The notes under the pieces were generated by a model that saw only the letters and a list, made by a program, of their open reading frames with translations, was not told where the DNA came from and ran no database searches. Below are positions 7,041 through 9,688 of a DNA stretch of 9,688 nucleotides, piece by piece. Both the position numbers and the translations under genes were made by a program. How positions within the stretch are numbered: the stretch's first letter is position 1; each line of letters opens with the position of its first letter. This DNA comes from Planctomycetaceae bacterium (GTDB lineage Bacteria > Planctomycetota > Planctomycetia > Pirellulales > Thermoguttaceae): positions 1-9,688 of the forward strand of contig JAITST010000190.1 of assembly GCA_031287585.1 (NCBI GenBank), in the 5' to 3' direction.

Positions 7041-7487
7041 GTGCAAATAGAGTTAGAGACTAAGTTGATACCTATGGGAGGGCATAGTAGCGATGAAGTC
7101 GGGCAACTCTGGCGGAGCGGAGGCTCTCTGGCTGGTGTTGCTGACGTAAATGACGTGAGCGATATTGGGGGGTAATCCCACTAAATATCCTTGAAAACTC
7201 GCGTCCACTACTAAGGCTGCTTGAAAAATCAAGTGATGAACATACGGTTTTGTTATTCCACTCAACATTGCGTAGAGGTTGCTCGTGCATACTTTTCGAT
7301 GAGTACATCGGCGAAACCAGATGTGAGAAATCTGCAAGTCCTGTTTGAAGAGGGGCGAGGAGGCAATGTTGCACGGTATGTGGCTAGTGAGACACGGAAA
7401 GGAGAAATCCCGAAACTGAGTATGCCAAAACCTAAACAATGTTGTCCCTTGCCTAATCTACTAAAAGGTCTGATGCTGACATTTTGA
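7041..7487 (+). ncRNA. Group II intron, 5' fragment (domains I to III, truncated)
   Basis: The segment begins GTGCAAATAG, close to the GUGYG start of group II introns. It is rich in small perfect stems: CTATG with CATAG near 7072, GCT-ACGT with ACGT-AGC near 7140, GATATT with AATATC around a GGG/CCC stem near 7161-7190, CTTGA with TCAAG near 7220, GATG with CATC near 7298 and GCAA with TTGC near 7363. The phrases AAGGCTGCTTG, GTGATGAACATACGG, GTTGCTCGTGC and CACGGAAAGGAGAAATCCCG match, from memory, the domain I to III region of bacterial group II introns. No reverse transcriptase frame and no domain V (GAGC...GUUC-type hairpin) follow, so it cannot splice alone. The 3' limit is uncertain. Confidence 0.65.
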
Positions 7488-7631
7488 ATTTTTACAAAGA
7501 TATCTTTGCCTCCCGTTGTTCGCGTCGTTTTTTCCGACGTTTGTACTGCCGCAAAACGGCCACTTAACGCAACTAAAACCATTCTTCCTGACCTCCTTGA
7601 CAATGTGCTAAATTAACCTACAATAGGGTAG
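7488..7631. other. Unassigned sequence after the intron fragment
   Basis: A plus-strand frame at 7487-7567 (NFYKDIFASRCSRR and onward) has host-like codon use and may be a gene scrap, but it has no start, no recognisable domain and ends in TAA. CGTCG-TTTTTT-CGACG at about 7523-7538 could form a small hairpin. Nothing firm can be assigned. Confidence 0.25.
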
Positions 7632-7934
7632 GTATTTTGGAGCATCCCGTTGAAGGAAACCAGTTACGATAAAATCGTTACGCCGTTTATGCACCGCGAA
7701 CCCGCTCCCGACCAAATGGACGGACTGCACCGTATTTCGTTGAAATATCTGCGGACATTGGAACAGAAACTTAACCCTTAATCGTCTCAAAACTATGACA
7801 CAGAAAAACACTCGCTGCTGTTTTTTGAAAACGACGGCAATTATCCGATTGCGGTTCCGGGAATAACGAAAGAGAATTTAAGTCTGCAAAGTATAAAACG
7901 AAGTCCGGTTGGTGTGCAACCAGACTTCGTTTGA
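7632..7934 (+). pseudogene. Unidentified reading frame broken by one stop
   Basis: One frame stays open for about 100 codons except for a single TAA at 7779-7781. The first part includes KETSYDKIVTPFMHREPAPD and LHRISLKYLRTLEQKLNP; the second includes YDTEKHSLLFFENDGNYPIA and VPGITKENL. Codon choice resembles that of the host genes, and the residue mix (hydrophobic patches between charged turns) looks like a real protein. A TTG at 7650 could have been a start. I do not recognise the family. The last 13 codons overlap the long hairpin at 7896-7932, so the true C-terminus may have been replaced. It may be two short genes or a chance frame. Confidence 0.35.
7896..7932. repeat. Long hairpin, 15 pairs with one mismatch
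   Basis: AAACGAAGTC (7896-7905) pairs with GACTTCGTTT (7923-7932). After one C/A mismatch, GGTTG (7907-7911) pairs with CAACC (7917-7921) around a GTGTG loop. On the minus strand the stem is followed by TAT, giving a short T-rich tail, so a weak minus-strand terminator is possible. No minus-strand gene precedes it closely. A REP- or MITE-like palindrome is the alternative. Confidence 0.7.
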
Positions 7935-8143
7935 CGCAAACCGATTTTAGTGTATCATTTGTTATCGTATTATTTGACGCTAAATAAGTTTTCTTTACGG
8001 TAATAAAACTTACGGCTGGGAAAGTCTTTTGTTTTTCAGTGCGTTTCAAAAATATTGGACAAAGACACCGTGAACGTAAAAAAAACTGTGAGTGATGACA
8101 GCAAGTTGAGCCGTTCACCAGCATAACGGTTCAAAACAAGGTG

Positions 8144-8161
8144 TAGTCCCGATAGGGACTA
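8144..8161. repeat. Palindrome TAGTCCC-GATA-GGGACTA
   Basis: A perfect 7-pair stem with a GATA loop. No T-run follows on either strand, so it is not an obvious terminator. It looks like a REP-type intergenic palindrome, which would be confirmed by further copies in the genome. Confidence 0.6.
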
Positions 8162-8189
8162 TTATTAGGGAATCATTAAAAACTCTTTT

Positions 8190-8285
8190 TTAACGCGGAG
8201 GAGTATTTTTTTGTAACTTATTCTATTATAAATCATTACAAAAGATTTTCAAAATAAAATCTCTGCGAACTCTGCGGTTAAATTT
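8190..8285. repeat. CTCTGCG-type intergenic repeat
   Basis: CTCTGCGAACTCTGCGGTTAA at 8261-8281 contains two near-copies of CTCTGCG. An opposite-oriented, degraded version (TTTAACGCGGAGGAG) lies at about 8191-8205, so the two could frame an imperfect stem-loop with an AT-rich centre. Repeats built on CTCTGCG are scattered between genes in many bacterial phyla, including cyanobacteria and planctomycetes. Function unknown. Confidence 0.45.
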
Positions 8286-8304
8286 GTGGTTTTTAGAAAT
8301 GTCC

Positions 8305-8362
8305 TAGATTCTATCCTTATCTACCCTTACCTATCTGTAAAAATCTCCGACTTTGCAGTCGG
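8305..8362 (-). repeat. Dispersed repeat, copy C
   Basis: Read on the minus strand from 8362: a perfect hairpin (CCGACT, GCAA, AGTCGG), AGATTTTT, then ACAGATAGGTAAGGGTAGA and a further purine-rich run. This is the most complete of the three copies. Its hairpin half doubles as a terminator for the lipoprotein gene. Confidence 0.5.
8339..8362 (-). terminator. Rho-independent terminator after the lipoprotein gene
   Basis: On the minus strand, CCGACT and AGTCGG pair around a GCAA tetraloop and are followed by AGATTTTT. It starts only 5 bases after the stop codon at 8368, as expected for the end of the DUF1559-lipoprotein operon. Because the same hairpin type recurs in repeat copy B and is followed by GTTCAAT on the plus strand, it might also derive from an IS200-like end. 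Confidence 0.65.
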
Positions 8363-8367
8363 AATGT

Positions 8368-8865
8368 TCAATCCGTAAGGTCAAATGTCCAACTGTTTTT
8401 GTCTCCTTTTTTTACGGAAACGGTCAAATCGGTCGTTTCTTCGGAGGCATATTTGACGGGCAATTGATGTTTGGGTTTGTCGTCTCCCATCTTCGTGTTA
8501 CCTGACGAAGAATGGACAACCGCTTCCTCGAAAGTGGCAAAAACAGGCGTTTCATCCTGTTTTCCGCCAATCTGCGGCGTTTTCATAACGATCACTTTGA
8601 AGTCACCCTCCATCGCGCCGTTCCCGCCAGCGGGTGTCGTTATGCCAACCTTGCCGTTGGCATCAGTCATTCCGGTTGCGGTTCGCTGCGAGCCGTCTTT
8701 GACGGTTGGAGCAAGTGTCACGAGAGCCCCTTCAACTTTCTCACCTTTGTAGGTGATGACAATTTCAATCGGAACCGTCGCGACCCCGCCTGAGTTACAG
8801 CCGGAAAACAACGCGCCAAGTGCAAGTAAAAACAAGACGCGAAAAATGTTGAATTTGGTATTCAT
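8368..8865 (-). CDS. Small lipoprotein with transthyretin-like (carboxypeptidase regulatory-like) fold
   Basis: A 165-residue exported lipoprotein. I chose the ATG complementary to 8863-8865: it has AAAGGAA about six bases upstream and gives a clean signal peptide (basic MNTKFNIFR, hydrophobic VLFLLALGAL, lipobox LFSGC with lipidated Cys23). Longer starts upstream would overlap the DUF1559 gene and bury the signal. After a GGVATVPIEIVIT strand come YKGEKVEGALVTLAP, GMTDANGKVGITTPAGG and the C-terminal strand DLTVSVKKGD. This is the pattern of the small transthyretin-like lipoproteins often found next to DUF1559 genes in planctomycetes. Sited 13 bases after the DUF1559 stop, it is co-transcribed with it. 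Specific function unknown; it is probably anchored in the envelope. Confidence 0.88.
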   Translation of the reverse strand: MNTKFNIFRVLFLLALGALFSGCNSGGVATVPIEIVITYKGEKVEGALVTLAPTVKDGSQRTATGMTDANGKVGITTPAGGNGAMEGDFKVIVMKTPQIGGKQDETPVFATFEEAVVHSSSGNTKMGDDKPKHQLPVKYASEETTDLTVSVKKGDKNSWTFDLTD

Positions 8866-8878
8866 GGTATTCCTTTCG

Positions 8879-9688
8879 TTAGAGTGATTTATTTTCGCCG
8901 CAGTCAATCGTGCCGTAAGCCCCCCAAACACCATACGGACTCGGCTTGCTGCTTGCATCCCAAGACGTGGTATTAACGTATGGAGCCGGATCGCTCATCA
9001 CACCGGAATCGACGGTTTCACTGACGAATGTCACGGAAGCATCGGCAAGGGCACAAACGACTCCGTTTGTGTGCCAACTGGATGCCGAACGGGTGATGCC
9101 GACACTATAACCATTGGCATCGCTGTTATCAAAACAGGTGGGAGCATTGGGAGGTAAAATTGTGTAAAAACCGGTACTCATCGGCAAACCGTCTGGCCAT
9201 CTCACACCGCAAAAATTACGGTTCCCAACGGTATAAACCGGTGCTAAAATCCGCTTGCTGTCATTCGGGTCAATGGCTGCCCAACAGGCGGCGGCTGTTC
9301 CTGTCTGCACATTACGGTTGAGAGCGATTCCCCCGCGGCGGGCGTAAAGATCACCAGCAAAAATCACTGATTCCGACGCAAGAATCGTATTGGAGGTTCC
9401 GTCTGTCACAGATTCCATTCCCATGTGTATCAGGGCGCGAAACAAACCGCGACCGCGTGTATCCTGACCATTTCGCATGTGCCAGTAGGTCAAATCACCG
9501 CAATTACAACTGTAACTGGAGTTGGCAATCCCCAATCTCACTTCATCTTTCGCACCATCAGACGGACACAGAAACGCCGCAATCACAGTCCGCCACGGAA
9601 GATAATTCCCATCCCATGGGGGCGGAATAATCTGATAGATTGTGGTTCCGTTCGCGGCATTGCTTGTTCCGGCGGTGTTGATCTGCTG
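8879..9688 (-). CDS. DUF1559 (SBP_bac_10-type) surface protein, N-terminus outside the window
   Basis: The C-terminal 269 residues of a DUF1559 protein. The frame stays open to the window edge, so an internal GTG near 9586 is not the real start. Visible family marks are WRTVIAAFLCPSD near the front, CNCGDLTYWHM, the strongly conserved SVTDGTSNTILASES, the SVGITRSASSWHTNG region and the C-terminal motif H-x9-D. The latter reads H...LADAS, where the family usually has DG, giving Asp-Ala. Members normally begin with a pilin-like N-methylation/type II secretion leader and one membrane helix, which would lie outside this window. They occur in large numbers in planctomycete genomes and are thought to be surface or cell-envelope proteins; precise roles are unknown. 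The gene precedes the lipoprotein by 13 bases. Confidence 0.92.
   Translation of the reverse strand, partial: QQINTAGTSNAANGTTIYQIIPPPWDGNYLPWRTVIAAFLCPSDGAKDEVRLGIANSSYSCNCGDLTYWHMRNGQDTRGRGLFRALIHMGMESVTDGTSNTILASESVIFAGDLYARRGGIALNRNVQTGTAAACWAAIDPNDSKRILAPVYTVGNRNFCGVRWPDGLPMSTGFYTILPPNAPTCFDNSDANGYSVGITRSASSWHTNGVVCALADASVTFVSETVDSGVMSDPAPYVNTTSWDASSKPSPYGVWGAYGTIDCGENKSL

Larger units (their letters stand above)
7935..8338. other. Gene-free stretch with palindromes and repeats
   Basis: No credible gene on either strand. It holds a weak stem (CCGTT with AACGG at 8111-8129), the palindrome at 8144-8161, an AT-rich run and the CTCTGCG-type repeat at 8190-8285, and then dispersed repeat copy C. 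It separates plus-strand debris from the minus-strand lipoprotein gene. Confidence 0.5.

Noticed and set aside
7053..7603. Several open frames on both strands over 7053-7603
   Set aside because: They overlap the group II intron RNA, conflict with each other and match no protein family I know. RNA structure explains the region better.
7650..7781. Dihydroorotate dehydrogenase N-terminus for the frame at 7650
   Set aside because: A loose likeness (P-F...R...L...LR) was noticed, but the spacing and the key residues do not hold up, so no name is given.
8866..8958. Extended N-terminus for the lipoprotein (start at 8958)
   Set aside because: It would overlap the DUF1559 coding region and hide the signal peptide. 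The ATG at 8865 has its own AGGA site.
1..9688. CRISPR array, tRNA, rRNA or riboswitch
   Set aside because: No regularly spaced direct repeats, no tRNA cloverleaf pattern and no known riboswitch core were seen on reading both strands.

Overview
The window most likely comes from a planctomycete. The right end (minus strand) holds a DUF1559 protein, a family almost confined to Planctomycetes, followed 13 bases downstream by a small transthyretin-like lipoprotein, a pairing typical of that phylum. Base composition is moderate to AT-rich, which would suit a gut- or sediment-associated lineage, but that is inference.

Layout. Positions 1-494 are a non-coding leader with one copy of a dispersed repeat and a good sigma-70-like promoter. 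Positions 495-5187 are a two-gene plus-strand operon. The first gene is a membrane hybrid histidine kinase (extracytoplasmic sensor, GAF, HisKA, HATPase, receiver, HPt). The second is a receiver/HD-GYP response regulator with an intact cyclic-di-GMP phosphodiesterase motif. Together they look like a complete phosphorelay from an outside signal to c-di-GMP breakdown. The kinase carries an exact six-residue repeat (D/P-R-R-x-x-x, six units) as a linker before its HPt domain.

Positions 5260-5981 are a ruined toxin-antitoxin pair. The start of a small antitoxin-like gene runs into a zeta-toxin-like kinase (COG4185 type) that has lost its P-loop and carries frameshifts.

Positions 6124-7490 are a graveyard of mobile DNA. 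It contains the C-terminal part of an IS4-type transposase whose catalytic Glu is now Gln, a possible second transposase-tail fragment, a shrunken IS200/IS605-type element (minus strand) with hairpins at both ends but most of tnpA deleted, and the 5' part of a group II intron RNA starting at 7041 without its reverse transcriptase or domain V. Positions 7491-8338 hold an unidentified interrupted reading frame, a 15-pair hairpin, a smaller palindrome and CTCTGCG-type intergenic repeats. The minus-strand lipoprotein gene ends at 8368, directly followed by a terminator hairpin that is also part of the third copy of the dispersed repeat.

The only intact, plausibly functional genes are the kinase, the HD-GYP regulator, the lipoprotein and the DUF1559 protein, which is cut by the window edge. 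No wholly new system is evident. The points most worth following up are the TA deletion scar, the dispersed repeat shared by three intergenic sites, the deleted IS200 derivative and the DRR repeat linker.
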